This document shows, piece by piece, positions 1-9,314 of a stretch of DNA of 64,000 bases. The stretch's first letter is position 1, and every line of letters begins with the position of its first letter. The DNA comes from Mesobacillus boroniphilus JCM 21738. GTDB taxonomy: Bacteria; Bacillota; Bacilli; Bacillales; Cytobacillaceae. The position numbers and the translations under genes were made by a program. The notes under the pieces are model-generated. The model was not told the origin of the DNA. It was given only the letters and a program-made list of their open reading frames with translations, and made no database searches. The stretch is from assembly GCF_000517385.1 (NCBI RefSeq), contig NZ_BAUW01000008.1, positions 1 to 64,000 on the forward strand. The letters are read 5' to 3'.

Positions 1-100
1 ATCGAGTCGCTTCGGTCCGCCCAATGAAGTCAAAAAACGACTTCACTGGTCGGCCCTCCAGCGCTTGTCGGGGCTGAACAAGGCGCTTGCGCTTTTTGTT
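1..100 (-). repeat. Interspersed structured repeat, copy 1 (cut by window edge)
   Basis: Reverse-orientation copy of the family also seen at 18097, 39180, 48669 and 50578. It contains the same blocks: GCGCAAGCGCC at one end, CAGCCCCGACAAGCGCTGG, and a GAAGTC/GACTTC hairpin followed by GGGCGGACCGAAGCGACTCGA. The far end lies outside the window. Confidence 0.85.
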
Positions 101-130
101 CTTAGTCTGTTGATTTATTTTTTTTGTGAA

Positions 131-892
131 TCAGCCATTGTTATCCAGTAATTCGGTAATATCCACTTGCTGGTTCTGGTAAACTCTTACACGGAACTGC
201 AGGAAGGTTTTTTCTACAATATTTTGGAATGTTCCTTCTTCGAATGGTGCGTTGTGAGGTAATGGATAACGGTCAACTGCTTCGTCCCATTGGACTATGC
301 TGCTGGATACCAGTTCACAAAATGGAATCTGATTATAGAATTGCGTGCTCACCTGATGGAACTGAGAAAGGTCACTGGAAAGCATTTGATCTTTTTCTGG
401 ATAACCATGGCCTAAATTCTGTGCTCTGAAGAAATCAAATTCTTCTCGAGTGTTAGGTGTAGGCAATACAGGGTCCGTCAGGAAGTCAGTGATAATAGTT
501 ACACACTCAAACGGTACATCTACAGTAAGAGAGCGCATTTCCGATGATACACAGTCGCTTTTGGAATGGTGGCAAGGAGTTGCATACTGGATATTTTTCC
601 GGATGAATCCTTTGATAAATAGTGGAATTCCAGTATCAGGATCTGATGCAGGTCCCAAAAGCAATCTGCACTGGACAATTTTCACCCGCTTTTTAATATC
701 TTTAATTTCCAGTACTGGATCAGGAAAGTGGATATCCGCTACCAAATGATCTGATACCGTAATATCAGCTAGAGTAACAGGAAGGTTCGCAAGTGCGGGC
801 AATCCTGGTGTAGGAACATTGATACATTCATTCCTGGAAGCTGATTTATTCACATTCACACAACCACGAGAACCATGATGTTCATTAGTCAT
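131..892 (-). CDS. Hypothetical protein, possible spore-surface (SPOCS/CsxC-like) protein
   Basis: A 253-residue protein starting at ATG behind AAAGGAGG. There is no signal peptide or membrane segment. Cysteines are spaced through the N-terminal half, and a block around residues 67-105 (VKIVQCRLLLGP, then FIKGFIRKNIQYATP) resembles the 'outlier' beta-strand pattern of SPOCS/DUF3794 and CsxC-type exosporium proteins of spore formers. The rest is unremarkable, with a hydrophilic C-terminus. It stands alone, reading away from the ParM-like gene. The family suggestion rests on remembered motif resemblance only; a spore-coat role is an inference. Confidence 0.6.
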   Translation of the reverse strand: MTNEHHGSRGCVNVNKSASRNECINVPTPGLPALANLPVTLADITVSDHLVADIHFPDPVLEIKDIKKRVKIVQCRLLLGPASDPDTGIPLFIKGFIRKNIQYATPCHHSKSDCVSSEMRSLTVDVPFECVTIITDFLTDPVLPTPNTREEFDFFRAQNLGHGYPEKDQMLSSDLSQFHQVSTQFYNQIPFCELVSSSIVQWDEAVDRYPLPHNAPFEEGTFQNIVEKTFLQFRVRVYQNQQVDITELLDNNG

Positions 893-1094
893 TCAAATTT
901 TCCTCCTTTAAAATTCTTGTACAATTTATCCTATTCCTACTAGATTTTTTTGCATAGATAAATGAATCAGAACAAATGCGGATTTTTAATAATAACAAGA
1001 TTTAGTTCCATTATATTTCCTTTCTCCTAATACATATGGGTACTTGCACAGTTGATCATGCCTCTTGCATAGAATTCAAAAGGAGGAGGATAAA

Positions 1095-2285
1095 ATGAAC
1101 AATTATAATTTCTTTGCTGTCGATATAGGCAATAGCTGGTATAAAGTGTTGGCCTCTGATCAAGGAGAAATTGCCGAATACCATATACCGAACGCTATTG
1201 CACTATATGATGATGAATTTTATGAAAAGCCCTATGACGAGGAAGATATTGACCTTGAAGAAAACATGATCGTAGAGGTAAAAAGCCCGGCGGTCATTAA
1301 CAAAAGAGAAATCTTTTATGCAGGAAAATCAGCTGCCAAACAGAGAAACGTCAGCTTGACAGCAAGCAACAATCAAAAGGCAGACGAGGATCGAACATAT
1401 GTCCTTCTTTTTGCTGCCGCTGCTTATCATGCATCAATCATCAAACCTGATGATATTGAAATAACTTATTGCATTGACCAATTAGCTGTTTCCCTCCCTA
1501 CCACTCAATATAAGGATAAAAAAGAAGTATTAAAGCAGAGACTTATTGGAAGCCATACTGTGATACTCCATAAAGTCCCTGGTATTCCAGAGCCAAAGGA
1601 GCTAACAGTGAAGCTTGAGGTTAAAGATGTAATTGTTGGAGCCGAAGGAGCCTGTGCTTATTTAGGTTTGATTCGTGACATTGACACGCTTGCAATTAAA
1701 GATGATAACCTTTTGAAGGATTCCAAAAAGGGCATCATCATTGGCGACCTGGGCGGCGATTCTGTCGATTTTGTAGGAATCAAGAATAATAAACCTGTTG
1801 CATCAGTAGAAGGGGACCACTTTGGAATTAATTTGTTCCTGGATACAATCATAAAAAAAGTAAGCAAGAATGAACTATACACATTTGATTCAAGATCAGA
1901 ACTCGAAGAAAAGCTGTATGCCGGGCAGTCGGAATGGTATGTAGAACCTTTTGCCGGGGTTAAAAAAGACATTAGCAAGTATGTCATACCTCAATTAAGA
2001 ATCTTGGCCATCAAATACCTCGAACACTTTGATCGTGCCAGAAGCAGTTCGAGTGAAATCAAAGGTGCATCACGCTATATTGCTGTAGGTGGAGCAGCAA
2101 AGCTTGCGCAAAAACAGATCCAGGAAGCCGCAGTCAGATGGTCTGAAAAGGGCCGGCCAATCGAATTGACCTTTCCTGAAAATCTTGAAAAACTGAATGT
2201 CTTCGGACTCATGATTTTAGCCAAGATGAATCAACTAAAAAAACAACATGAGAATACCGAGGAATTAATTTCTGTTGAAGGATGA
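1095..2285 (+). CDS. Actin-like ATPase, ParM/StbA family
   Basis: 396 residues when started at the ATG that follows AGGAGGAGG with 5-base spacing; an upstream in-frame ATG at 1065 has no ribosome site. Actin-fold motifs are visible: phosphate-1 FFAVDIGNSWYKV at the N-terminus, phosphate-2 IIGDLGGDSVDFVGI near residue 220, and the adenosine motif YIAVGGAAKLA near residue 335. Plasmid ParM proteins form filaments that push plasmid copies apart. It is directly followed by a small gene that overlaps or nearly touches it, the arrangement expected of a ParM-ParR pair. Nothing else in the window looks like a plasmid backbone, so this is a chromosomal (or integrated) segregation-type module of unknown cargo. 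Confidence 0.85.
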   Translation: MNNYNFFAVDIGNSWYKVLASDQGEIAEYHIPNAIALYDDEFYEKPYDEEDIDLEENMIVEVKSPAVINKREIFYAGKSAAKQRNVSLTASNNQKADEDRTYVLLFAAAAYHASIIKPDDIEITYCIDQLAVSLPTTQYKDKKEVLKQRLIGSHTVILHKVPGIPEPKELTVKLEVKDVIVGAEGACAYLGLIRDIDTLAIKDDNLLKDSKKGIIIGDLGGDSVDFVGIKNNKPVASVEGDHFGINLFLDTIIKKVSKNELYTFDSRSELEEKLYAGQSEWYVEPFAGVKKDISKYVIPQLRILAIKYLEHFDRARSSSSEIKGASRYIAVGGAAKLAQKQIQEAAVRWSEKGRPIELTFPENLEKLNVFGLMILAKMNQLKKQHENTEELISVEG

Positions 2286-2290
2286 TCGGT

Positions 2291-2665
2291 ATGTCAAACA
2301 TATATACGGATTACGAGAACAAAGTTGCGATAACTGTCCCTGAAAGATATATTGATGTTAAAACTGGTGAGTCACACTCTGTTTCATCCAAAATTATTGA
2401 TCAGATAGAATACCATGCTGATAACAGTACACTCATTCACCTTGTTTTATCAGCTCTTCATCAATACTTGAACCACAGGCCTATGACAAATGGAGGTTCA
2501 GGGGAAATCCTGCAGCAGCTTGCAGAAATAAAGTCGATACTAGAGAATGGGGTTTACCAGATACCGCCATCTGCAAAACCAAAAACCATGAAGGAATCGA
2601 CAGATGCTGCAAAACTGCTTAATTTGAAGGAAGTTGAGGATATACTTGAAGCCTTTGGAGGATAA
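2291..2665 (+). CDS. Small partner of the ParM-like ATPase, ParR-like candidate
   Basis: 124 residues from the ATG at 2291, which sits 9 bases after GAAGGA; an ATG at 2282 overlaps the previous stop (ATGA) but leaves no ribosome-site spacing. The protein is small and hydrophilic. The N-terminal part (ITVPERYIDVKTGESHS, then SKIIDQIEYHADN) could form the short strand-helix-helix of an arginine-repressor-like/RHH DNA-binding domain. The C-terminal third is Lys/Glu-rich (LNLKEVEDILEAFGG), which would suit a ParM-binding tail. Assignment as a ParR-type adaptor rests on gene order and size, not on recognised homology. Confidence 0.6.
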   Translation: MSNIYTDYENKVAITVPERYIDVKTGESHSVSSKIIDQIEYHADNSTLIHLVLSALHQYLNHRPMTNGGSGEILQQLAEIKSILENGVYQIPPSAKPKTMKESTDAAKLLNLKEVEDILEAFGG

Positions 2666-3024
2666 TCAAAAAGGAGTAATTACCCTAGTCAAAGGCGTGG
2701 TTAGCCTCACACCTTAAGCTCATATCCCTCGGTAAACATAAGCTTTTGGCAATGCCGCGTATCGTAGAGAATCAGCAAAACGATTATATGGTACAAAAAA
2801 GTAAGGACGGTACATTCGTACACGTCCTCTGCTTTTTGAATTCATAAACTTTGTAGCTTTCTCTACCTTATTGCTTTCCCTATTCAGGGGGTACCCTCGA
2901 AATGAGCCTCGATATCTTGAATAATTTGGTTGCAAGAACATGTTCGAAAAGAAACTATCTATGCGAATTTTGCCTTAAAGAATTATTTTATATACATAGC
3001 TGAGGACCGTAGAATAAGTCTAAT
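2666..3024. other. Intergenic region with one weak ORF
   Basis: No recognisable gene. A 73-codon minus-strand frame at 2720-2941 encodes an Arg/Tyr-rich peptide (for example SRYRGSFRGYPLNRES) but has no ribosome site, so it is not called as a gene. Confidence 0.4.
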
Positions 3025-3950
3025 TTAAAACATGCTCATATTATATTTTGCTGACATCATTTCTAATAATTTGATTCCGCCTATACTATTGCCCTTTTCA
3101 TCTAATGAAGCCCTAATATTCCAATTCCAAACCGGTTTGGCACTGAGCCCATTATTCCGCCTGATACACCACTTTTTGCCGGGATTCCAACCCTTACAGC
3201 AAACTCGCCTGACGCGTTATACATTCCACACGTGACCATGAAAGTTTTACATAGCCTGGCCACATGGACAGGAATCAGGCGACGGTTAGTAACTGGTTCT
3301 AATCCATCCATGGCGAAAACACAGCCAATACGTGCAAGGTCCAGGCAATCCATCTCGATTGCGCATTGCTTCGTGTATACATTTAATAATTCTTCTACAT
3401 CCTCATCTATGACACCATGTTGTTTCAAAAAATAGCACAGCGCCCTGTTAAGATCCGAAGTTTCGTATTCAGATTGAGCAACTTCTTTTGAATATCCAAC
3501 CGAGGAATTACCTGCCAGTTGTTGGATGAAGGAAAGTATCCTCCTAAAACGATCGTCGGCATTGTTCCCTTTGATCATATGAGTAACTGCGAGTGCACCT
3601 GCATTAATCATTGGATTTAACGGTTTGGAAGGACTGAACTCCAGCTTAACAATTGAATTAAACGGATCACCAGTTGGCTCATACCCCACTTTGTCAAAGA
3701 CAGCTTCTTCTCCATAATCCAATAGTGCAAGCGCCAATGTTAACACCTTTGAAACACTTTGCAATGTTAACTTCTGCTGTATGTCTCCAGCAGAAACACA
3801 AGTTCCATCATCATGAAAAATAGCGACAGACAATTCTTCTGGGTTCGCTTTTGCAAGCGCAGGAATATAATCTGCTACCTTTCCGCCGCCAATATAATTT
3901 TTTGCTTTATGTACCAATTCATTCAACTCATCAGTAGTTCTGCAAGGCAT
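3025..3950 (-). CDS. glsA: Glutaminase A, frameshifted near the C-terminus
   Basis: Serine-dependent glutaminase, converting glutamine to glutamate and ammonia in the cytoplasm. The start is the ATG at 3950 behind GGAGGAG. Family landmarks are the catalytic S-x-x-K in LQSVSKVLTL, the NPMINAGAL block, and the C-terminal SGVSGGIMGSVPNRFGIGI. The frame is lost near 3110. Restoring one base (GGGCT to GGGCCT) continues it as PSLDEKGNS and onward, ending MSAKYNMSMF, for about 308 residues, the usual family length. A single missing C in a short run is most simply a sequencing error. It is a single-gene unit. Confidence 0.9.
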
Positions 3951-4483
3951 AATAACTCCTCCATTAATTAATATACTTAACAATTATCCCTTAAACATTC
4001 GACGCCAATTGGTCAACTAGTGTATTAGCTTATTAAGGTCCGCTTCTTTTAATATCTACCTTTAAATGCGCAAATAATCAAGCTTAGTTACTATAACATT
4101 TCTTTATGAATACAAAATTTCGTATTAAAACTCCAAATATTATGTGAATTGCGGGGTTTAGTTGCAATAAAACGCTATAAAAAGCAAAAATTGGAAAAAC
4201 GGGTTGACAACTGTTGGTAATGTAATGCCTTGATAACCCCGCTTTAATGATTCATACCCCAATTCGCGGAAGATCCTGAAAGATTTCGTGAAAAAAGGAG
4301 TGTCAAAAGAACAGGAATTTTCAGCGTTTATGGAAATGAGTGGAAATTAACTTTCATACAATTAATAAGGATTTCCTATCCTTTTGAATCATAAAAAAGA
4401 ACTAAAAACAAGCCGAGTATAGCCCGGCTTGTTTTTAGTGTATGATTATTTTGTAAATTTAGCTGGTTTAAACCACTAGTTAT
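3951..4483. other. Intergenic, AT-rich, no clear gene
   Basis: A short open stretch at about 4270-4350 reads KILKDFVKKGVSKEQEF and ends EMSGN, but has no start codon or ribosome site and may be a gene remnant. The only firm element is the terminator at 4402-4438. Confidence 0.4.
4402..4438. terminator. Bidirectional intrinsic terminator
   Basis: CTAAAAACAAGCC pairs with GGCTTGTTTTTAG around a ten-base loop, giving T-runs on both strands. It serves the small minus-strand gene 4484-4633. Confidence 0.8.
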
Positions 4484-4633
4484 TCATTTCCTGAGGTTTT
4501 CTTGGTCTTTTAATCTGTTTTGCTGGTCGGGAACTCTACCTTGATCCTTGAACTCATCAACCTTTTTAGTATTGCTTAATTTTTCTCGTTCATAATCAAC
4601 CAAACTTTGCTTCTCTTTATTGTGATTGCTCAT
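4484..4633 (-). CDS. Small hydrophilic protein, 49 residues
   Basis: ATG at 4633 follows AAGGAGGGAAACGT, a strong ribosome site, and the frame is closed by TGA and a terminator 46 bases on. The product is very charged (MSNHNKEKQSLVDYEREK at the start, DQQNRLKDQENLRK at the end), with no cysteine or hydrophobic segment. It resembles the many small, spore- or stress-associated peptides of Bacillaceae in composition, but I recognise no family. Confidence 0.65.
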   Translation of the reverse strand: MSNHNKEKQSLVDYEREKLSNTKKVDEFKDQGRVPDQQNRLKDQENLRK

Positions 4634-4822
4634 ACGTTTCCCTCCTTAGGCATGATGTTTGTCTTATTCCCTCAAGATAAAAGACCAAACCTGATAAATT
4701 GTCAATGAGACTAGAAATATAAAACTGTCAATACATGATGTTTACTTTATCCGCCTGGATGGTAATTAATATTACAGGAACTAACCTAACAGCACTTAAA
4801 CAAAAAGAAAGGAAAATGTTTT

Positions 4823-4957
4823 ATGAGAGAAGTTACGGTAATAGTGGATTTAAAGGGAAAAAATTATTTGACTAATGTGATAGCAGACCCCGACACTCCA
4901 GAGGAAGAAATCCTTGAGCAGGCCCGCGAACAAGTTTTAAAACAATGGACAATATAA
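4823..4957 (+). CDS. Small protein, 44 residues, BA3454-like candidate
   Basis: ATG at 4823 follows AAAGGAAAA, and TAA is followed 10 bases later by a terminator. The product begins MREVTVIVDLKGKNYLTN and ends in an amphipathic helix (EEEILEQARE, then VLKQW). The pattern, a short beta hairpin followed by one acidic helix, resembles the small BA3454-type stress-response family of Bacillus as I remember it; that match is tentative. Reading frame, ribosome site and terminator together make a real gene likely. Confidence 0.65.
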   Translation: MREVTVIVDLKGKNYLTNVIADPDTPEEEILEQAREQVLKQWTI

Positions 4958-4967
4958 GTAAGTGAAA

Positions 4968-4998
4968 GGATGTTCGGCATGGCTGAACATCCTTTTTT
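4968..4998 (+). terminator. Intrinsic terminator
   Basis: GGATGTTC and GAACATCC form an 8-bp stem around a nine-base loop, followed by six T. It closes the 44-residue gene. Confidence 0.85.
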
Positions 4999-5080
4999 AA
5001 CTGGAATTTGAGGTAAGGAATTTCTAAAATGATCTGTTTTTCAGAAAGGATAATCGGAGAACAATGCGGAGAACTAAATA

Positions 5081-5465
5081 TTAAACACTATATAATTCAA
5101 TTGGTAAACCATCCGGGTCAGTAAAGAATGTAAATTGCTTCTGAGTCAGTGGATCGATTCTGATTTGCTCCACTTCTATTCCTTGCGTTTCAAGATAATT
5201 TACAAAAGAGGAAATGTTTTTCACAGTGAAAGCGAGATGCCTGAGACCAGCAGCTTCAGGGTAACTCGGGCGTGCTGGAACATCTGAGAAAGAGAACAAT
5301 TCAATTTGATAATGACTTCCAACACTTAAATCCAATTTATACGACCTTCGTTCTTCTCTATAGATCGCTGAGATGACCTTAAAGCCAAGAACTTTGTATA
5401 AAACTCTTTTGACTTTTCATACTCTGAACAGATAATGGAGGATGATGTATTTTGTCAAGCACCAT
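5081..5465 (-). CDS. VOC (glyoxalase I-like) family protein, two frameshifts
   Basis: Metal-dependent vicinal-oxygen-chelate fold of the small YwkD/YaeR type. The start is ATG at 5465 behind AAAGGAG, 11 bases after the rsbT stop. Three in-frame pieces join as MVLDKIHH / SIICSEYEKSKEFYTK / VLGFKVISAIYREERRSYK and then the long 3' part with HLAFTVKNI and DPDGLPIELY. Adding one base near 5437 and one near 5395 gives 128 residues, the standard length. His in DKIHH, His in LRHLAF and Glu in PIELY are the expected metal ligands. Substrate unknown. The position suggests co-transcription with rsbS-rsbT. Confidence 0.85.
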
Positions 5466-5476
5466 GCCAATCTCCT

Positions 5477-5878
5477 TTATCTAGCCCATTTGGTGATCGT
5501 GATTTTTGTGCCAGTTCCAGGCGTAGAGTCAATATCAAAACTGTCCATTAATCTTTTAACTCCTGGAAGTCCTGCACCAAGGCCGCCTGAAGTAGAAAAA
5601 CCATCCTGCAAGACCATCCTTATATCACTTATGCCTGGACCATTATCAGCAGCAGAAATCTGTATCCCTTTTCTTCCGTTATCTTCTAAGACGTCAATAG
5701 TAATCTGTCCGCTTCCCGCATATAAATAAATGTTTCTTGCGAGCTCAGAAATTGCAGTCGTTATTCTTGCCTGGTCAACGCCACCAAATTGGAGATTTTT
5801 TGAAACTTCTCTCCCTTTCTGACGGGCAAGCACTATATCAAATTCATTATTAATATTAATAATAATCGGTTCTGTCAT
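5477..5878 (-). CDS. rsbT: RsbT, switch-protein serine/threonine kinase
   Basis: A 133-residue GHKL-type kinase. In the stressosome pathway RsbT phosphorylates RsbS and RsbR, then leaves the complex to activate the RsbU phosphatase. Visible motifs: N-box SELARNIYLYAGSG near residue 45, G1 box AADNGPGISD near residue 76 and G2 box GLGAGLPGVKRL near residue 98. ATG at 5878 lies four bases after the rsbS stop, so the two are translationally coupled. No rsbU, rsbV, rsbW or sigB follows; instead a VOC gene does. Confidence 0.93.
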   Translation of the reverse strand: MTEPIIININNEFDIVLARQKGREVSKNLQFGGVDQARITTAISELARNIYLYAGSGQITIDVLEDNGRKGIQISAADNGPGISDIRMVLQDGFSTSGGLGAGLPGVKRLMDSFDIDSTPGTGTKITITKWAR

Positions 5879-5882
5879 TTGG

Positions 5883-6239
5883 CTAACCCTCTAACAATTG
5901 GCTTAATATCAAAATTCCTTGCTCGAGATCCAGTGCAGTATGGACATTTTCCATTGTTATGCCAAGTTCTATTAACGTAATGGCGACTGCAGGCTGGATA
6001 CCCGTAAGGACAGCTTTCGTCCCCATCAGGCTTGTCATTACGATTACGTCGCCCAATACTTTTGCAATGAACGAATCAATCATATCGACTGAAGTTAAAT
6101 CAATTACGACACCCTTTGCACCTGTATCCTTAATTTTATTCAACAAGTCCTCTTGAAAAGTCAATACAGTTTGGTCATCTAATTCTACTTGAATTGAAAC
6201 TAATAAATAATCTTTTAACTTTAGTATAGGAATTCTCAC
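5883..6239 (-). CDS. rsbS: RsbS, stressosome STAS-domain antagonist
   Basis: A 118-residue single STAS domain that holds RsbT in the stressosome until phosphorylated. The phospho-acceptor motif [10 protein letters not shown] carries the conserved Ser near residue 58, and [21 protein letters not shown] is split as usual by the STAS beta-alpha pattern. It is the first gene of the unit; no rsbR lies directly upstream, unlike in B. subtilis. An RsbR paralogue is encoded at 58.3 kb. Confidence 0.93.
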   Translation of the reverse strand: MRIPILKLKDYLLVSIQVELDDQTVLTFQEDLLNKIKDTGAKGVVIDLTSVDMIDSFIAKVLGDVIVMTSLMGTKAVLTGIQPAVAITLIELGITMENVHTALDLEQGILILSQLLEG

Positions 6240-6437
6240 TTTTTATGCCTCCAAATCATTAAACTCACCAGAATTCACTATGTACAAATTATTTAATCCA
6301 TGATGGCCTGCATCCAAACACTTGCACGTTAGCAAATAAGATTTTAATTGGATTATACGCTATTTATTAAGTGGTTTACAAATTAAAAGCTGTGCTTTGT
6401 ATATGTTAATCCGAATAGTTGTTCATGAAAAAAATAA

Positions 6438-6460
6438 AAACCTCCAATCAGGAGGTTTTA
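6438..6460 (-). terminator. Intrinsic terminator of the LysM-NlpC/P60 gene
   Basis: AAACCTCC and GGAGGTTT with a five-base loop; the T-run is on the minus strand, 37 bases past the reconstructed stop of the wall hydrolase. Confidence 0.8.
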
Positions 6461-6496
6461 GAACTCAAATTGCTGGGTAAATGATAAAACATCAGA

Positions 6497-7512
6497 CTAA
6501 AATGTGGTTTTGGCTCCAAGGTAACGTGGCTTCCAATAGGAATTATTCATGTCACTAATTTCTACTCCTCTTGAAGAACCGGCGTGAATAAACTTGCCAT
6601 CGCCTAGATAAATACCCGCATGGATGGACCTGGCTTATAGGTTTCAAAGAATACAAGGTCTCCTACACGTGGTGAAGAAACAGGTTTTGTAGCATTCCAA
6701 ATGGATGATACTGTTCTCGGGATTGAAACTCCAACTTTGCTATATACATAGTTTAAATATCCTGAACAATCAAACCCTGCCGGTGTGCTCCCTGCCCAAA
6801 CATAAGGTACACCTATATACTTCATGGATTCAGCAATTAATGAGTTTACCTTAGAGGTAGAACTATACGTCGCCATAACAGGAGTACTTGCTGATGATAC
6901 ATAAGTAGCAACTGGTGTTGAAGATGAGCCTGAAAGCAATAATACCTGACCAGGGAAGATAAGATGAGATTTTAGATTATTGATAGAAATCAATTGTGAC
7001 AGCGATAAATTATGGCGAGCAGCAATCGTTGACAAGTTGTCTCCGCCACGGACCGTGTATGTGCTGGATGAGCTTGCTGGTGCTGGTGATGCAGTGACAG
7101 CAGCAGTCCCAGACACTTTTAATCTTTGTCCAGGATAGATCACATCAGATTTAAGTCCGTTTAATGATTTAAGTCCGCTAATGGACATCCCATATGATTT
7201 TGAAATTCCCCATAAAGTATCGCCTGACTTCACAATATAAGCAGAACTTGTTGTTCTGGCACTTGTATTTGCAGCTGTCGTGTGACTGTGCGGAGCTAGA
7301 ACTGATAGTTTTTGATTTACATAGATGGTTGAGCTTGATAGATTATTCCACTTTTGAATATCATTCATAGCAACATTATATATATTTGATAGTTTCCATA
7401 ATGAATTCCCAGATTGAACTGTGTGTAATTTTTCATGAGCACTTGCTGAACCATTGAATGATGTAAATAAAATCCCGGCTGTTGCAGCCACCGTCAAAAG
7501 CTGTTTTTTCAT
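6497..7512 (-). CDS. Secreted LysM-NlpC/P60 endopeptidase, frameshifted
   Basis: Cell-wall DL-endopeptidase of the LytE/LytF/CwlS type. Start ATG at 7512 behind AAAGGAG. Signal peptide [13 protein letters not shown] to ASA, then three LysM repeats ([53 protein letters not shown]) separated by Ser/Thr/Ala linkers, then the NlpC/P60 domain with the catalytic Cys in [11 protein letters not shown]. The frame breaks near 6625. One added base continues it as [15 protein letters not shown], which supplies the catalytic His, and ends at 6497, for 338 residues. As written the protein would lack its catalytic His, so a sequencing error is the likelier reading. Confidence 0.92.
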
Positions 7513-7856
7513 GTTAGAGCAACTCCTTTGATTTCGATTACAAATTAATAGTAGAGTTTCCCAAACTTGTTTTGAATCTATAAATATTGGTTTGTGAGGA
7601 ATTGTTTTCCTCTGGTAAAAATTCCGTTTGCATGCCAAAATAGCCAAAACCTATTATTTACAGGGTTTAAAGGTTCTTTTTACCTTTTTCTAACATTTTT
7701 TGTTACACGAATGAAATAAAAGCTTAATCTTATGGTAATCTAATTGTTATATGCCAGTTTACCTAGCTTGTTTTTATGACAAGGGAAAATGGAACTGATT
7801 ATAAGAATAAACAGTGATTTTTCGCATTTTGAGAGGTTGATAATTATTTTTATAAA

Positions 7857-7893
7857 ATAAAAATCCCGCTTGATTGCAGCGGGATTTTTATTT
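7857..7893. terminator. Bidirectional terminator
   Basis: AAAAATCCCGCT and AGCGGGATTTTT pair around a seven-base loop with T-runs on both strands. It lies just past the stop of the 7904-8335 gene. The remaining 7513-7856 stretch shows only AT-rich sequence suited to the wall-hydrolase promoter. Confidence 0.85.
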
Positions 7894-7903
7894 TTGCAAG
7901 TTA

Positions 7904-8335
7904 TTATAGGTTGCGTTTAATTAATTGATTAGCTAATTGATCGACCTGCTGGCTGTTTCCTGTTTCTTTGGCAGCTGAAGCAATTTGGTTGATCATCTGG
8001 CTGCTTTCCGGGTTTGTCGAGGTAGTCGAATGGAATCCAGTAGATGTACTTGTCTTATTCGTATTCAATCCAGATGTGATTTCTTTTGCAAATTCTGTTA
8101 TTCCCGCAGCCACTGGCTTATTAAAAGCTGTGCCAGCATTGGAATTTTGGAAAAGCTGCCTCATTCCATTACCCATTCGATTTCGAAAAATAAACGCTGC
8201 TGCAGCACTCGCTACAACTCCCATAACCGAATACGTCATGGAGCGATTTCTTTTACGTTTGTATCCGAACATTTTCATCATATTTTGAGGTATATTCGAT
8301 CTCATCAGCGTAGAAATCCATGCAGATTTATTCAT
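7904..8335 (-). CDS. Hypothetical protein with one membrane segment
   Basis: 143 residues. A basic N-terminus (GYKRKRNRS) precedes one hydrophobic segment (MTYSVMGVVASAAAAFIF, about residues 33-50), followed by FRNRMGNGMRQLFQN and a Ser/Thr/Asn-rich tail (KTSTSTGFHSTTSTNPESS). The C-terminus looks helical (QVDQLANQLIKRNL). The start at 8335 is preceded by AAAAGGGG. I recognise no family; a membrane-anchored protein facing the cytoplasm or forespore is possible. Confidence 0.7.
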   Translation of the reverse strand: MNKSAWISTLMRSNIPQNMMKMFGYKRKRNRSMTYSVMGVVASAAAAFIFRNRMGNGMRQLFQNSNAGTAFNKPVAAGITEFAKEITSGLNTNKTSTSTGFHSTTSTNPESSQMINQIASAAKETGNSQQVDQLANQLIKRNL

Positions 8336-8443
8336 CCGGCAGCACCCCTTTTAAAATTAGACGAGATTTGAAAATCCCCTCCATCAATTAGTATTTGATT
8401 TCTTCTAATTGATATTCCGGAAAAAGATAACATAAACAGCTGC

Positions 8444-9304
8444 TTACTCTTTCAAAAAAGGCTTAAGCTTTTGGATGGCTTCTTGCAACTTTCTTGCGTT
8501 TTTATTATACATTTCCCTGGTACTCGAAGACTCAGTTGCTAGAGCGAATAATTCTAGATCTGCCTGGCATTTATTAAGCATGGCCAGCAATAGTTTTCTC
8601 GGTTGAGGTGATGGAACCTGCAGTTGGTCATCGTACGTATCAATGAATAACTTCCCATAAGAATCAACTTGGCCTAAAAAAACATTGTCAAGTGTCACTC
8701 CAAGATTAGTCAGCTCAATGTCCAGCCACCCCTTGGTTTTACCTGCCGCTGCTAGTTGATCATTCAATACATTTCCATCCATTATAACAGTATAGCTTTC
8801 TTTTTCAGGGGCTACGGGCAAATTCAAGTCCTTTGCAGTTAGAGGGAGCACTTCTTTTTTTAGCAATACACTTAAATCACCTTTTGGTTCCAAAACAGCA
8901 AACTCAACATCTGCAGTCTTAAAAACATTTTTCTGTCTTAGTAAAGAATTTAATTCATCGATTGTATATTTTTCCTTCTTTAAATTCTCTTCCATCACTT
9001 TTCCATCTTTAATAATTACTGTTGCCTTACCTTCAAAAAAATCTCTGAACTTCTTGCTTTTGATCCCAATGAGGTCATGCAAATATGTAAAGGATCCAAA
9101 AATAACTATGGCCAATACTCCATGAAACAAATTTCCATCGAGACCCATAATGACTTCACCAGCGATACTTCCAATAGTAATACCCGAAACATATTCAAAA
9201 AAAGACAGCTCCGCCAGCTGCTTCTTCCCACCAATTTTTGTAATCGCAAACAATGTCACTACAAACAAGACAGACGAAACGATTATGTGTGTCCATTCAT
9301 TCAT
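8444..9304 (-). CDS. YetF-like DUF421 membrane protein fused to DUF1657
   Basis: 286 residues starting at ATG behind GAGGTGAGAAA. Three hydrophobic segments lie in the first 85 residues (SSVLFVVTLFAITKI, YVSGITIGSIAGEVI, GVLAIVIFGSFTYL), followed by the paired cytoplasmic YetF-type domains with VIIKDGKVMEENL and YTVIMDGNVLND. The last 50 residues (LLLAMLNKCQADLELFALA and onward) are a DUF1657 domain like the two separate DUF1657 proteins just upstream. YetF/DUF421 and DUF1657 genes commonly accompany spoVA operons that affect spore heat resistance and germination; no spoVA gene is present here. Molecular role unknown. Confidence 0.88.
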   Translation of the reverse strand: MNEWTHIIVSSVLFVVTLFAITKIGGKKQLAELSFFEYVSGITIGSIAGEVIMGLDGNLFHGVLAIVIFGSFTYLHDLIGIKSKKFRDFFEGKATVIIKDGKVMEENLKKEKYTIDELNSLLRQKNVFKTADVEFAVLEPKGDLSVLLKKEVLPLTAKDLNLPVAPEKESYTVIMDGNVLNDQLAAAGKTKGWLDIELTNLGVTLDNVFLGQVDSYGKLFIDTYDDQLQVPSPQPRKLLLAMLNKCQADLELFALATESSSTREMYNKNARKLQEAIQKLKPFLKE

Positions 9305-9314
9305 TTTCTCACCT

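Noticed and set aside
2720-2941. 73-codon Arg/Tyr-rich frame
   Set aside because: No ribosome site, no neighbours in the same direction, and composition that can arise by chance.
4270-4350. Small plus-strand gene
   Set aside because: The open stretch has no start codon or ribosome site in frame.
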